Below, one piece after another: positions 16,823 to 25,362 of a stretch of 64,000 bases of DNA. Within the stretch, counting starts at the first letter, position 1. Each line of letters opens with the position of its first letter. The stretch spans positions 4,727,001 to 4,791,000 of the forward strand of contig NZ_CP091716.1 in the NCBI RefSeq assembly GCF_022009635.1. The letters run 5' to 3'. The notes below the pieces were generated by a model. The model saw only the letters and a program-made list of their open reading frames with translations, did not search any database and was not told the DNA's origin. This DNA is from Variovorax paradoxus. GTDB lineage: Bacteria; Pseudomonadota; Gammaproteobacteria; Burkholderiales; Burkholderiaceae_C. A program made the translations under genes and the position numbers.

Positions 16823-16878
16823 GAAAGCCCCGTCCAGGGGCTCCAGGCTTTCAGGGCACCCGCCGGAAGACGGGTGCC
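16823..16878. terminator. Two hairpins between convergent genes
   Basis: GAAAGCC (16823-16829) pairs with GGCTTTC (16846-16852), enclosing AGCCCC/GGGGCT. Then GGCACCCG (16855-16862) pairs perfectly with CGGGTGCC (16871-16878). No T-tract follows, so intrinsic termination is only plausible; bidirectional insulation fits the convergent setting. Confidence 0.45.
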
Positions 16879-16900
16879 GGTCCACCACAGCCCCGGCCGG

Positions 16901-18827
16901 TCATTCGGCCGTCGTCGTGTTGTCGCGAAGCACGATTTCGCGCCAGTTGCTGTCGTAGGTGCTGACGAACATGTTCCGGTAGAGAACCGATCCCTGCACC
17001 GGCAGGTTGAAGGTCTTCGATGCCGTGCCGGCCGCCGAGGGAGCGACATCGGCCTGGTCTTGCGCGCCGCCCGAGGGGCCTGCCATCAGGTTCACGAAGA
17101 ACTGCGCGGCGAAGCCTGGGTTCAGGCCGGTGGCGTTGATCGCGAAGTCGCTGCCGCCGGAGTAGGACGCCAGGGCCGGTGTGGTCGTGAAGGCCGGGTA
17201 GCTGGCCGCGGCGGCCTCGGCCAGCGTCATCGGCCGGCCGTGGAAGCTGTGCTTGTAGACGATGTCGAAGCCGCTGAACTTGGCCACCGTCGTGCCGTCG
17301 CTCTCGTAGGCGGTGAAGGTGTATTCGGGCGTGGCGGGAAGCGCCGCGATCGCGCTGTCGCTCAGGCCGGCGTTCGGCAGGCCGTTGCAGTTCGACGTGA
17401 GGTAGTAGTAGTTGAAGGTGGACGAGCCATCGATCGGCCACGCACCGCCGGTCAAGGGCCGCAGGTGGCGCAGGCCGCCGGCGGGCAGCCCCGGGCCGGT
17501 GACGACCACCGACGCGACGTTGCCGCTGTTGCCGGTGTTCATGTCCTGTATCTCGAACTGCAGCGAACTGCTCACGCAGCCCGTCGCCTTTTCCTTGGTG
17601 GCGTGGATGTGCGGATTGGTGGATGTGCGGATTGATATCCAGCACGCGCCCGTCGCCGCGCAGGCGCCATGCGCCGTCCGTGCCCTTCACGATCTGCATG
17701 CCCTGCGTGTTGCTGAAGGCGATGCCGTTCTTGTCCTTGTGCGTGAATTCGACGTAGGCGCGCGGGCTCGTGTTGTTCGCGTCGATGGTGTAGTTGATGC
17801 GCTTGATGACCACGTCGGTGAAGCTGGCGCCCACGAGGCTGGTGTCGGTCGCCGTCTCGTTCGCGAACTGCGAGCCGCTGAGGTCGGAGAACCTGAAGCC
17901 GTAGGTTCCGGTCACCGGATTGGTGCCGTCGGTCATCAGGGAGAGCAGCTCGGACGGCGCGGGCAGTCCGGTGGCGAACTTGCCCACGAAGTCGGACAGC
18001 ACCTTGCGGATCAGCACGATGTCGTTGGCCGCGGTGTCCATGCCGGAGCCGCTCATCGGCGTGGTCGAAGTCTCCGCCGCCGCCTTCACGGCCAGGTCGT
18101 CCGTGATCTGCTGCTGCGTCACGATGTTGGTGATGGTCGCCACGTTGGTGGCCGGGTCGATGCTCACGCGCAGCACGTCGAGCGCCTTGTCCAGCGCGCT
18201 CGACAGCGGCGTGAAGGCGGTGCGCAGCAGGTCGATGCTGGCGTCCACGCCCATTGCCTGCAGCACCGGCAGCAGCTTGGCCTTCAGGCCGTCGGACTCG
18301 GCCTTGAGTTGCTCGGGCGTGAGCGAGGCGAACTCGCCGCCGTCGAAATACTGCGAGGCCAGCCGGCCGGCGATGTTGGCCACCACCAGGTCGGTCAGCG
18401 GCGTGATGTTGATGGTGCCGTTGGCATCGGCGGCGGTCGCGGCCGAGTGGATCACCACGCGCTCGCCGGCCACCGTGCCTTCGGCGCGGAAGACGAAGGG
18501 CGCGGTCATGCCGCTCACGTCGATCTTGTAGTTGCCGTTGACCAGCGGCTCGGTCTTGGTCGCACCCTTGGCGTCCTTGACGGTGACGGTACCCACCAGC
18601 GGCAAGCCGGAAGCTGCCGTGCCCGAGAAAGCCATGTACGCCGCCGGCGGATTGCTGGCGGGGGGATTCGAACCCCCGGCCACAGGCAAGCCGACGAAAC
18701 CGCCTCCACCACCGCCTCCACCCCCGCCGCAGGCACCGAGCGAGATCAGGAGCGCCACAGCGCAAGCGGAACGCGTCGTCTTGAAGAACGAGAGGGGGGC
18801 TGCCGGAGCCGCGGAAAGTGTTTTCAT
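16901..18827 (-). pseudogene. Large poly-glycine lipoprotein, frameshifted by a 16-bp tandem duplication
   Basis: The reading frame starts at 18827 with a signal peptide and lipobox LGAC (Cys33), then ten glycines and a long secreted domain to about residue 403. There a perfect 16-bp tandem duplication (17603-17634) shifts the frame. Removing one copy joins DINPHIH directly to ATKEKATGC and the second frame, ending at 16901, giving a 636-residue protein. The C-terminal part (FEIQDMNTGNSGNVASVVV...) clearly belongs to the same protein. As read now, translation continues out of frame without an early stop to 16851 with an Arg/His-rich tail. I do not recognise the family; it is a surface or periplasmic lipoprotein of unknown role. 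Confidence 0.8.
17603..17634 (+). repeat. Perfect 16-bp tandem duplication inside the lipoprotein gene
   Basis: GTGGATGTGCGGATTG occurs twice in immediate succession (17603-17618 and 17619-17634). Sixteen is not a multiple of three, so the second copy causes the frameshift. Deleting either copy restores one continuous coding frame. Confidence 0.95.
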
Positions 18828-18849
18828 GGATGGTTCTAGGTGAAGGGAG

Positions 18850-18889
18850 TAAACAAAAGAATCAACTCGTTACGAGCGGTGTGATTCTT
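18850..18889 (-). terminator. Intrinsic terminator after the Rrf2 gene
   Basis: Read on the minus strand, AAGAATCA and TGATTCTT pair (18857-18864 with 18882-18889). Nested inside is CTCGT-A-ACGAG (18866-18876), and a T-rich tail (TTTTGTTT) follows. It lies between the Rrf2 stop and the lipoprotein start at 18827 and should separate the two transcripts. Confidence 0.6.
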
Positions 18890-18950
18890 CTGTGGACCCC
18901 CTCCGCCCACCATCCTCTGTTTTGAGGATGCGGCGTGGCCGCGACCTCGC

Positions 18951-19385
18951 CTAGCAGGCGCGCCGGACAGCTTCCGACAGGGCCTCCAGGCTCACCCGGT
19001 GCATCCGGCCCACCAGCACCGGCTCGGCTTGCCGGTAGGCGCCGCCCAGCGCTTCATGCACGGCGCGCTCGATCCGGCAGGCGGGCAAGTCGCCCTGCCC
19101 GTCCAAAGGACGCAGCGGCAGCGGCGGCGCGCCGAGGGCGTCGTGGATGTCGCCGAGGGTCATTTCCGACAGCGACGCGCGCAGCACCCAGCCGCTGCCC
19201 GCGCTGCCGGAGCGCCTCGCCGAGGTGGCGAAACCGGCGTAGCGCAGCCCTGCCATCAGCCGGCGCATCTCGACCGGATGCAGGCGCATGGCGCGTGCCA
19301 GAGTGTCCGAAGTGACGGGCTCCTGCAGCCTGGCCATGTGCAGCAGCGCATGGAGCACGGTCGAAATTCTGCGGCATCTTTTCAT
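18951..19385 (-). CDS. Rrf2-family transcriptional regulator
   Basis: A 144-residue winged-helix protein of the Rrf2 family. The N-terminus (MKRCRRISTVLHALLHMARL) and the LARAMRLHPVEMRRLMAGLRYAGFATSARR segment fit the family helix-turn-helix, and SEMTLGDIHDALG is its typical beta-wing/dimer helix signature. It has few cysteines and not the three-cysteine cluster of IscR/NsrR, so an iron-sulfur sensor is unlikely. A perfect 10-bp inverted repeat covers its start codon, suggesting autorepression. It sits 34 bp after the phospholipase-D-like gene on the same strand. Confidence 0.85.
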   Translation of the reverse strand: MKRCRRISTVLHALLHMARLQEPVTSDTLARAMRLHPVEMRRLMAGLRYAGFATSARRSGSAGSGWVLRASLSEMTLGDIHDALGAPPLPLRPLDGQGDLPACRIERAVHEALGGAYRQAEPVLVGRMHRVSLEALSEAVRRAC

Positions 19386-19407
19386 GCAACAATTTTAGTT
19401 GCATGAA
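19381..19407. promoter_or_regulatory. Perfect inverted repeat, probable Rrf2 operator
   Basis: TTCATGCAAC (19381-19390) and GTTGCATGAA (19398-19407) are perfect 10-bp arms around AATTTTA. The start codon of the Rrf2 gene (19383-19385) lies inside the left arm. Size and AT-rich centre match known Rrf2 operators such as those of NsrR-like proteins. Binding would block its own initiation region. Confidence 0.65.
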
Positions 19408-19419
19408 ATCGGGATTGCG

Positions 19420-21048
19420 CTAGAGCAGGCTTTCCGGCACCAGCGGCGCCAGCAGGTCCAGCTTCCAGCGCGACCAGAAGTCCGTCTCCGGCTCCTGGTG
19501 CAGGATGGTGTCGGCCGCGTCGCCCGAGGCCGGGCTCACCCACTCGATGGCGCCGGTCGGCCCCAGCTGCAGCTGGTAGGCGCCGTCCAGCCGGATGAAG
19601 CCGATCAGGCTGGTGAGCTGCTGCGCGATCTGCGGGCTGAAGATGAAGATGCCGACTTCGGTGTTGTGCAGCATCGAGCGCGGATCGAAGTTCATCGAGC
19701 CGATGAACACGATCCTGCGGTCGATCACCGCCGACTTGCCGTGCAGCCGCCCGCTGGCCGAGCCGTACATGCCGAAGCGTTTTGTCTGCTCCACCCGCTT
19801 GGGGCTCAGCTCGTACAGCTCCACGCCCAGGCGCAGCATCTCGGGCCGGTAGCGGCGGTAGCCGATGTGCACCAGCGATTCGTCGGTGGCCGCCAGCGAA
19901 TTGGTGACGATGCTGTAGGCCACGCCGTTGCCGCGCACGGTGCGGATGCTCTCCATGCCGCCGCGCCCGGGAATCAGGTAGGGCGTGGTCTGCAGCACTT
20001 CGTTCTCGGCGCCGCGCACGTAGCGGCGCACGTTGTAGAGCACGCTGTCCTTCGACTCGTCGGCGGGCAGGCCGCGCGCCTCCTCGGTCGGCCCGAGCGC
20101 CTTGGCCGGCGCATCGGCATAGGCCTCGGCGCGCGCCCACACCAGCTTCAGCGCGCCCGCGTCCAGGTCCTTGGCCAGGGGGTTGTTGCCCAGCAGGTCG
20201 GTGGAGTCGGGTTCCTCGGGGTGCAGCTGCGAGGGGCCGGTGGTGAGCTTGTCGAAGCGCTCGCGCAATTGCCGTGGCGTCTCGCCGGTGGAGGGAACCA
20301 GCGATTCGATGGGATAGACGTACGGGCTGTTCCAGTACATGTCGAACAGCGACGACAGCCTGGGCACCACCGCGCCCGCCACCAGCGTGTCGATGTCGAT
20401 GAAATTCGAGCCGCCGTCGCGCAGGAAGTACTCGTTGGCGATGTTGCGCCCGCCCATGACGCCGATCGCGTTGTCCACCACGTAGAGCTTGTTGTGCATG
20501 CGCCGGTGCACCCGGTCGAAGTCCAGGATCGACCAGGCCCAGCGGGTGCCGAAGCGGTCCCGCCCGGCAGGGAACGGGTTGAACAAGCGCACCTCCACGT
20601 TCGGGTGGGCGGCAAAGCTGGTGAACAGCGGGTCGGCGCCGGCCGTGTAGAGGTCGTCCACCAGCAGCCGCACGCGCACGCCCCGGTCGGCCGCGTCGCG
20701 CAACGCGCGCAGCAGGTAGCGCCCTGTCTCGTCGTTCTGCACCAGGTAGTACTGCACGTCGATGGAGCGTTGCGCGCGGCGCGCCAGCTCGATGCGCGCA
20801 TGCAACGAGAACTGCGGCATCGGCAGCAGACGGAAGCCGCTCAGCGGCTCGCCTGGCGGGGCTGCCGCCTGCACGAGGCGGCCGAGGGTGGTGTCCGCGC
20901 CGTTCGTGATCGCCGTCGAGGGCTTGCGCTGCACGTCGGTCGGCAGGCCCGCGCAGCCTGTGACGATCAGCGCGGCAATACCGGCCAGCAGCCACGTCAG
21001 CCACCTTGCGCGCGGTACGCGGGTAGCCCGGCAAAAAGAATGCGGCAT
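19420..21048 (-). CDS. Phospholipase D/cardiolipin-synthase-like lipoprotein
   Basis: A 542-residue protein with two HKD motifs: His185-Lys187-Asp192 (HNKLYVVDNAIGVMGGRN) and His436-Lys438-Asp443 (HGKSAVIDRRIVFIGSMNFD). This is the paired arrangement of phospholipase D and cardiolipin synthases. Unlike ClsA it has no N-terminal transmembrane pair but a signal sequence with lipobox VTGC (Cys32), so it should be an envelope lipoprotein acting in the periplasm. Typical PLD segments SIDVQYYLVQNDETGRYLLRAL and RVRLLVDDLYTAG are present. It may remodel phospholipids or hydrolyse phosphodiesters; substrate unknown. Confidence 0.88.
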   Translation of the reverse strand: MPHSFCRATRVPRARWLTWLLAGIAALIVTGCAGLPTDVQRKPSTAITNGADTTLGRLVQAAAPPGEPLSGFRLLPMPQFSLHARIELARRAQRSIDVQYYLVQNDETGRYLLRALRDAADRGVRVRLLVDDLYTAGADPLFTSFAAHPNVEVRLFNPFPAGRDRFGTRWAWSILDFDRVHRRMHNKLYVVDNAIGVMGGRNIANEYFLRDGGSNFIDIDTLVAGAVVPRLSSLFDMYWNSPYVYPIESLVPSTGETPRQLRERFDKLTTGPSQLHPEEPDSTDLLGNNPLAKDLDAGALKLVWARAEAYADAPAKALGPTEEARGLPADESKDSVLYNVRRYVRGAENEVLQTTPYLIPGRGGMESIRTVRGNGVAYSIVTNSLAATDESLVHIGYRRYRPEMLRLGVELYELSPKRVEQTKRFGMYGSASGRLHGKSAVIDRRIVFIGSMNFDPRSMLHNTEVGIFIFSPQIAQQLTSLIGFIRLDGAYQLQLGPTGAIEWVSPASGDAADTILHQEPETDFWSRWKLDLLAPLVPESLL

Positions 21049-21126
21049 GGGGAGCGGAACGTGGGGTTGAAAACGCTCGCGGTTTCTACCACGCCCCCGC
21101 CCTTGGGCGCTGGCCCGGGAGGCGGC

Positions 21127-21357
21127 TCAATGCTCCCGCGCCGTGCCCCACTGCTTCACGAAATGGTCGGCCCGCAAGGTGGCGCGTTCGACCGCCGCGT
21201 CCCATGTCAGCTGCTGCGTGATGACCAGCGCACAGCGCGGAATGCCGCTCTGGCTCAGTTCGGCAAAGCCGACATAGGTGCCGCGCGGCGTGCGCATGAG
21301 CTCGACCCAGCAGGTCCAGCCTGCTGGCACACGGAGGTCGAGCCGGGCGGTGTCCAT
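21127..21357 (-). CDS. Small hypothetical protein
   Basis: A 76-residue protein (MDTARLDLRVPAGWTCWVEL...) with alternating hydrophobic beta-like segments and a C-terminal helix (ERATLRADHFVKQW). It is not recognised. Composition is balanced and it fills the gap between metR and the PLD-like gene on the same strand, which supports it as real. Function unknown. Confidence 0.55.
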   Translation of the reverse strand: MDTARLDLRVPAGWTCWVELMRTPRGTYVGFAELSQSGIPRCALVITQQLTWDAAVERATLRADHFVKQWGTAREH

Positions 21358-21430
21358 GATGGAAACACCATAACCTCTTTGTTCCGCAGTTCAAAGAATT
21401 GAAACCCTAAGGACTACTTTCTGGCGCAAT

Positions 21431-22342
21431 TCAGCGGATTTTTTCCTTTTCGAGCAGTTCGCGCGATTGCCGCGCCAGCTCGACGAAGGCCTTCAGGTAG
21501 TCGACTTCGATGTCCGCCTCGCGCGCGCCCAGGAAGATCTGCTTGGCAATGCCGCGCGGGCCGAGCCGGACCGGCACGATGTCCATCTTTTCCGCATATT
21601 CCTCCACCAGCCAGCGCGGCAGCGCCGCCACGCCGCGGCCGCTCGCGACCATCTGCAACATGATGTCGGTGGTCTCGATCGCCTTGTGGCGCCGAGGCGT
21701 CACGCCGGCGGGCATCAGGAACATGTTGTAGATGTCCAGCCGGTCGGTGGCCACCGGGTAGGTCACCAGCACTTCCTGCGTCAGGTGCTCGGGCTTCACG
21801 TGGGGCACGTTTGCCAGCGCATGGCCGCGCGGCACCACCAGCACCTGCTCGTAGTCGAACACCGGCTCGTAGTGCAGGCCCGGCTTGTAGAGCGGGTCGG
21901 GCGTGACCAGCAGGTCGATCTCGTAGCCGAAGAGCGCGCCGATGCCGCCGAACTGGAATTTCTGCTTCACGTCGACATCCACGTCGGGCCAGCTCGCCAG
22001 GTAGGGCGAGACCACTTTCAGCAGCCACTGGTAGCACGGGTGGCACTCCATGCCGATGCGCAGCGACCCGCGCTCGCCCTGCGCGAACTGGCGCAGGCGC
22101 TCCTCTGCAAGGTCCAGCTGCGGCAGCACCCGGTTGGCGACCGCCAGCAGGTACTGCCCCGCCTGCGTCAGCCGCAGGCTGCGCCCTTCGCGCTGCCAGA
22201 TCTCGGTGCCAAGCTGGGCCTCGAGCTTGCGGATCGAATGGCTCAGGGCCGACTGCGTGAGGTGAAGCACCTCGGCGGCGGCGGTGAGCGAGCCTTGCTT
22301 GTCCACTTCCTGGACGATGGACAGATGGGTGCGTTCCAGCAT
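21431..22342 (-). CDS. metR: LysR-family methionine regulator MetR
   Basis: A 303-residue LysR protein. LSIVQEVDKQGSLTAAAEVLHLTQSALSHSIRKLEAQLG is the helix-turn-helix. The effector domain has MECHPCYQWLLKVVSPYLASWPDVDVDV, a segment highly characteristic of MetR, which binds homocysteine. It is divergent from metE with 108 bp between starts, the classical arrangement in which MetR activates metE and represses itself. Length matches MetR (about 300 aa). Confidence 0.93.
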   Translation of the reverse strand: MLERTHLSIVQEVDKQGSLTAAAEVLHLTQSALSHSIRKLEAQLGTEIWQREGRSLRLTQAGQYLLAVANRVLPQLDLAEERLRQFAQGERGSLRIGMECHPCYQWLLKVVSPYLASWPDVDVDVKQKFQFGGIGALFGYEIDLLVTPDPLYKPGLHYEPVFDYEQVLVVPRGHALANVPHVKPEHLTQEVLVTYPVATDRLDIYNMFLMPAGVTPRRHKAIETTDIMLQMVASGRGVAALPRWLVEEYAEKMDIVPVRLGPRGIAKQIFLGAREADIEVDYLKAFVELARQSRELLEKEKIR

Positions 22343-22348
22343 GGCTAA

Positions 22349-22393
22349 TGAGCAAAATTCATCGATACGTGAAATAAGACCATTTTACTTCAC
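22349..22393. promoter_or_regulatory. Probable MetR-binding sites between metR and metE
   Basis: TGAGCAAAATTCA (22349-22361) matches the MetR consensus TGAAN5TTCA with one mismatch. A longer imperfect palindrome, GTGAAATAAG...TTTACTTCAC (22369-22393), follows and also has TGAA/TTCA ends. Two adjacent sites are expected for homocysteine-dependent activation of metE. Confidence 0.6.
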
Positions 22394-22450
22394 AGGTCGG
22401 CAAACCTACGATCCAGCCCTTTCCTGACTGCCGGACGCTTCCGCTACCCC

Positions 22451-24742
22451 ATGACCACTACCCACAACCTCGGCTTTCCCCGCATCGGCGCCAAGCGCGA
22501 ACTGAAGTTCGCGCTGGAGTCGTACTGGAAGGGCGAGTCCTCACGCGACGCGCTCAAGGCCCTCGGCGCCCAGCTTCGCCAACGCCACTGGAACGACCAG
22601 GCCGGGATCGACCTCGTGCCCGTGGGCGACTTCGCCTTCTACGACCAGGTGCTGGACATGAGCTTCACGCTCGGCAACCTGCCCGAGCGCGTGCGCGGCT
22701 TCCACGGCGATGCGCTGGACAACTATTTCCGCGTGGCGCGCGGCCGCTCGGCCCAGGGCGCGGAAGAGCACGCCGGCTGCTGCGGTGGCGTGGCGGCCGG
22801 TGAAATGACCAAGTGGTTCGACACGAACTACCACTACATCGTCCCCGAGTTCACCGCGCAGACCGAATTCAGGCTCGACGCTTCGCGCCTGCTGGAGCAA
22901 CTGGCCGAAGCCAAGGCCCAGGGCGTGAAGGCCAAGCCGGTGCTGGTCGGCCCCGTCACCTACCTGTCCATCGGCAAGGCCAAGGACGATTCCGACAAGC
23001 TGGCGCTGCTGCCGCGCCTGCTGCAGGTGTATGCCGAGCTGCTCGAAACGCTGGCCGCCCAGGGCGTGGAATGGGTGCAGATCGACGAGCCCCTGCTGGT
23101 CACCGAACTCGACGCCGACTGGCAACACGCCTTCAACACGGCCTACCACCAGCTCAAGGCCTCGCGCATCAAGATCCTCATCGCCACCTACTTCGGCCAG
23201 CTGCAGGAAAACAAATACCTGGCCGCCAACCTGCCGGTCGCGGGCCTGCACGTCGATGCCATCAACGGCCGCGACGACATCGTTCCCCTGCTGACCATGC
23301 TGCCGGCGCACAAGGTGCTGTCGCTGGGCGTCATCAATGGCCGCAACATCTGGAAGAGCGACCTCGCCTTCATCCTCGACTGGCTCGAACCGCTGGCCGC
23401 GCGCCTGGGCGACCGCCTGTGGATCGCGCCCTCGTGCTCGCTGCTGCACGTGCCGGTCGACCTGGCCAGCGAGCAGAAGCTCGACACCGAGGTCAAGTCG
23501 TGGCTCGCCTACGCGCTGCAGAAGCTCGAAGAGTTGCGCGTGCTGGCCACCGCCCTGCGCGACGGCCGCGACGCCGTGAAAGACGCCCTGGCCGCCAACA
23601 GCGCCGCCCTCGCCGCCCGCCGTGCGTCGCCGCGCGTCAACAACCCGGCCGTGCAGGCCGCCGTCGCCAAGCTCACCAGCCACCTGGGCCAGCGCGAGGG
23701 CGCCTACGCCAAGCGCGCCGCCAAGCAGGCCGCGTTCCTGAAGCTGCCCAAGTTCCCGACCACCACCATCGGCTCGTTCCCGCAGACCGCTGAAATCCGC
23801 CATGCGCGCAGCGAGTACAAGGCCGGCCGCCTGGACGACGCCGGCTACAAGGCCGCGATGCAGGCCGAGATCGCCCGCAGCGTGCGCGAGCAGGAAGCGC
23901 TCGACCTGGACGTGCTGGTGCACGGCGAAGCCGAGCGCAACGACATGGTCGAGTACTTCGGCGAGCAGCTCGAGGGCTACGCCTTCAGCCAGTTCGGCTG
24001 GGTGCAGTCGTACGGTTCGCGCTGCGTGAAGCCGCCGATCCTGTTCGGCGACATCAGCCGCCCGAAGGCGATGACGGTCGAGTGGATCCAGTACGCCCAG
24101 TCGCTCACGCAACGGCCCATGAAGGGTATGCTGACCGGCCCGGTGACCATCCTGAACTGGTCCTTCGTGCGCGACGACCAGCCGCGCTCGGCATCGTGCA
24201 AGCAGCTGGCGCTGGCCATCCGCGAGGAAGTGCTCGACCTGGAAAAAGGCGGCGTGCGCGTGATCCAGATCGACGAAGCCGCGCTGCGCGAAGGCCTGCC
24301 GCTTCGCAAGTCGCAATGGCAGGAGTACCTCGACTGGGCGGTCGAGTCGTTCCGCATCACCGCCAACGGTGTGCGCGACGAGACCCAGATCCACACGCAC
24401 ATGTGCTATTCGGAGTTCAACGACATCATCGCGTCGATCGCCGATATGGACGCCGACGTGATCACCATCGAGACCTCGCGCTCGGACATGGAACTGCTCG
24501 ACGCGTTCGACGACTTCAAGTACCCCAACGAGATCGGCCCGGGCGTGTACGACATCCACTCGCCGAACATTCCGAGCCAGGAGCACATCGTGCAACTGAT
24601 GAAAAAGGCCGCCGAGCGCGTGCCCGCCGAGCGCCTGTGGGTCAACCCCGACTGCGGCCTGAAGACGCGCCAGTGGGTGGAAGTGCTGCCCGCGCTGACC
24701 AACATGGTGGCGGCGGCCAAGACGCTGCGCACTTCTGCTTGA
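22451..24742 (+). CDS. metE: Cobalamin-independent methionine synthase
   Basis: A 763-residue MetE that methylates homocysteine using methyltetrahydrofolate-polyglutamate. The N-terminal domain starts [18 protein letters not shown]. The catalytic domain carries the zinc ligands His and Cys in [11 protein letters not shown], Glu in [12 protein letters not shown] and Cys in [12 protein letters not shown]. Full length. Divergent metR and two palindromic sites imply MetR control. The segment [27 protein letters not shown] is the usual folate-domain part with two extra adjacent cysteines. Confidence 0.97.
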   Translation: MTTTHNLGFPRIGAKRELKFALESYWKGESSRDALKALGAQLRQRHWNDQAGIDLVPVGDFAFYDQVLDMSFTLGNLPERVRGFHGDALDNYFRVARGRSAQGAEEHAGCCGGVAAGEMTKWFDTNYHYIVPEFTAQTEFRLDASRLLEQLAEAKAQGVKAKPVLVGPVTYLSIGKAKDDSDKLALLPRLLQVYAELLETLAAQGVEWVQIDEPLLVTELDADWQHAFNTAYHQLKASRIKILIATYFGQLQENKYLAANLPVAGLHVDAINGRDDIVPLLTMLPAHKVLSLGVINGRNIWKSDLAFILDWLEPLAARLGDRLWIAPSCSLLHVPVDLASEQKLDTEVKSWLAYALQKLEELRVLATALRDGRDAVKDALAANSAALAARRASPRVNNPAVQAAVAKLTSHLGQREGAYAKRAAKQAAFLKLPKFPTTTIGSFPQTAEIRHARSEYKAGRLDDAGYKAAMQAEIARSVREQEALDLDVLVHGEAERNDMVEYFGEQLEGYAFSQFGWVQSYGSRCVKPPILFGDISRPKAMTVEWIQYAQSLTQRPMKGMLTGPVTILNWSFVRDDQPRSASCKQLALAIREEVLDLEKGGVRVIQIDEAALREGLPLRKSQWQEYLDWAVESFRITANGVRDETQIHTHMCYSEFNDIIASIADMDADVITIETSRSDMELLDAFDDFKYPNEIGPGVYDIHSPNIPSQEHIVQLMKKAAERVPAERLWVNPDCGLKTRQWVEVLPALTNMVAAAKTLRTSA

Positions 24743-24791
24743 GTTCTGCCTGAGTTCTGCCTGCGTCTTTGGAGCGGCCGGCCGCGCCAAG

Positions 24792-25346
24792 TCACGCGGT
24801 GGCGCAGCGCCCCACCGGCAGCCGCAGCAGCGCCTGCCGCAGCGTGGTGTCCACCCGCCGCAGCGACAGCCCGTGGCGCACCGCCACCTCGTGGCGGGTG
24901 AGTTCATGCACACGCAGCGCCACCAGGATGTCCTGGTGGCGGTTCGGCAAGCCCTGCATCGCGCGCTCGACCGCCTTCAGGTCGGAGCGCGCCTCGGCGA
25001 TCAACTCCGGCCCGGGCGAATGGTCCACCACCTGCTCGAGCATGTCTTCCGCGTCGCCCGCGTACTGCCACGGCCGCTCCGCGCGCAGCCGGTCCATGGC
25101 GGCGTTGCAGGCCACGCGGTAGATATAGGCCACCGGGCTCTGCACCGAATCCGTAAAGCTCGCGTCGGCCAGCCGCAGCCAGGCGTCGTGCAGGCTTTCG
25201 CTGGCGGCATCGCCGCAGCCCAGGTGGCGGGCGAGCCGGCGGTGCAGGTCCGCGTAGTTGGCCGCCAGCAGCGCCTGGAAGTCGGGCGGCGGGGCGCGGT
25301 CGGACCCTGCGGCCGGGCCGCAGGGCACACATGTCAGCGTGGTCAT
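24792..25346 (-). CDS. ECF-type RNA polymerase sigma factor (third of the locus, no FecR partner)
   Basis: A 184-residue sigma-70 family protein of ECF type. Region 2 is seen at ESLHDAWLRLADASFTD...PVAYIYRVACNAAMDRLRAE and region 4 at GLPNRHQDILVALRVHELTRHEVAVRHGLSLRRVD. The ATG at 25346 is preferred because earlier starts lie inside the stop region of the upstream giant gene, which ends at 25363. It is the last gene of the minus-strand adhesin locus. Unlike the two other sigma genes here it has no FecR or STN partner beside it. It may belong to a partly lost third module or act as a downstream member of the cascade. Confidence 0.88.
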   Translation of the reverse strand: MTTLTCVPCGPAAGSDRAPPPDFQALLAANYADLHRRLARHLGCGDAASESLHDAWLRLADASFTDSVQSPVAYIYRVACNAAMDRLRAERPWQYAGDAEDMLEQVVDHSPGPELIAEARSDLKAVERAMQGLPNRHQDILVALRVHELTRHEVAVRHGLSLRRVDTTLRQALLRLPVGRCATA

Positions 25347-25362
25347 GGCGCGGCTGCGAGGA

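Noticed and set aside
18656..18680. Sequence resembling a tRNA T-arm and acceptor end (GGGGGTTCGAATCCCCC on the minus strand).
   Set aside because: It lies inside the lipoprotein coding frame (GGSNPPAS), next to a poly-glycine run. No anticodon or D-arm can be folded upstream.
24774..24785. Twelve-base palindrome GCGGCCGGCCGC after metE as a terminator.
   Set aside because: It has no loop and no T-tract; a GC-rich palindrome can arise by chance in this composition.
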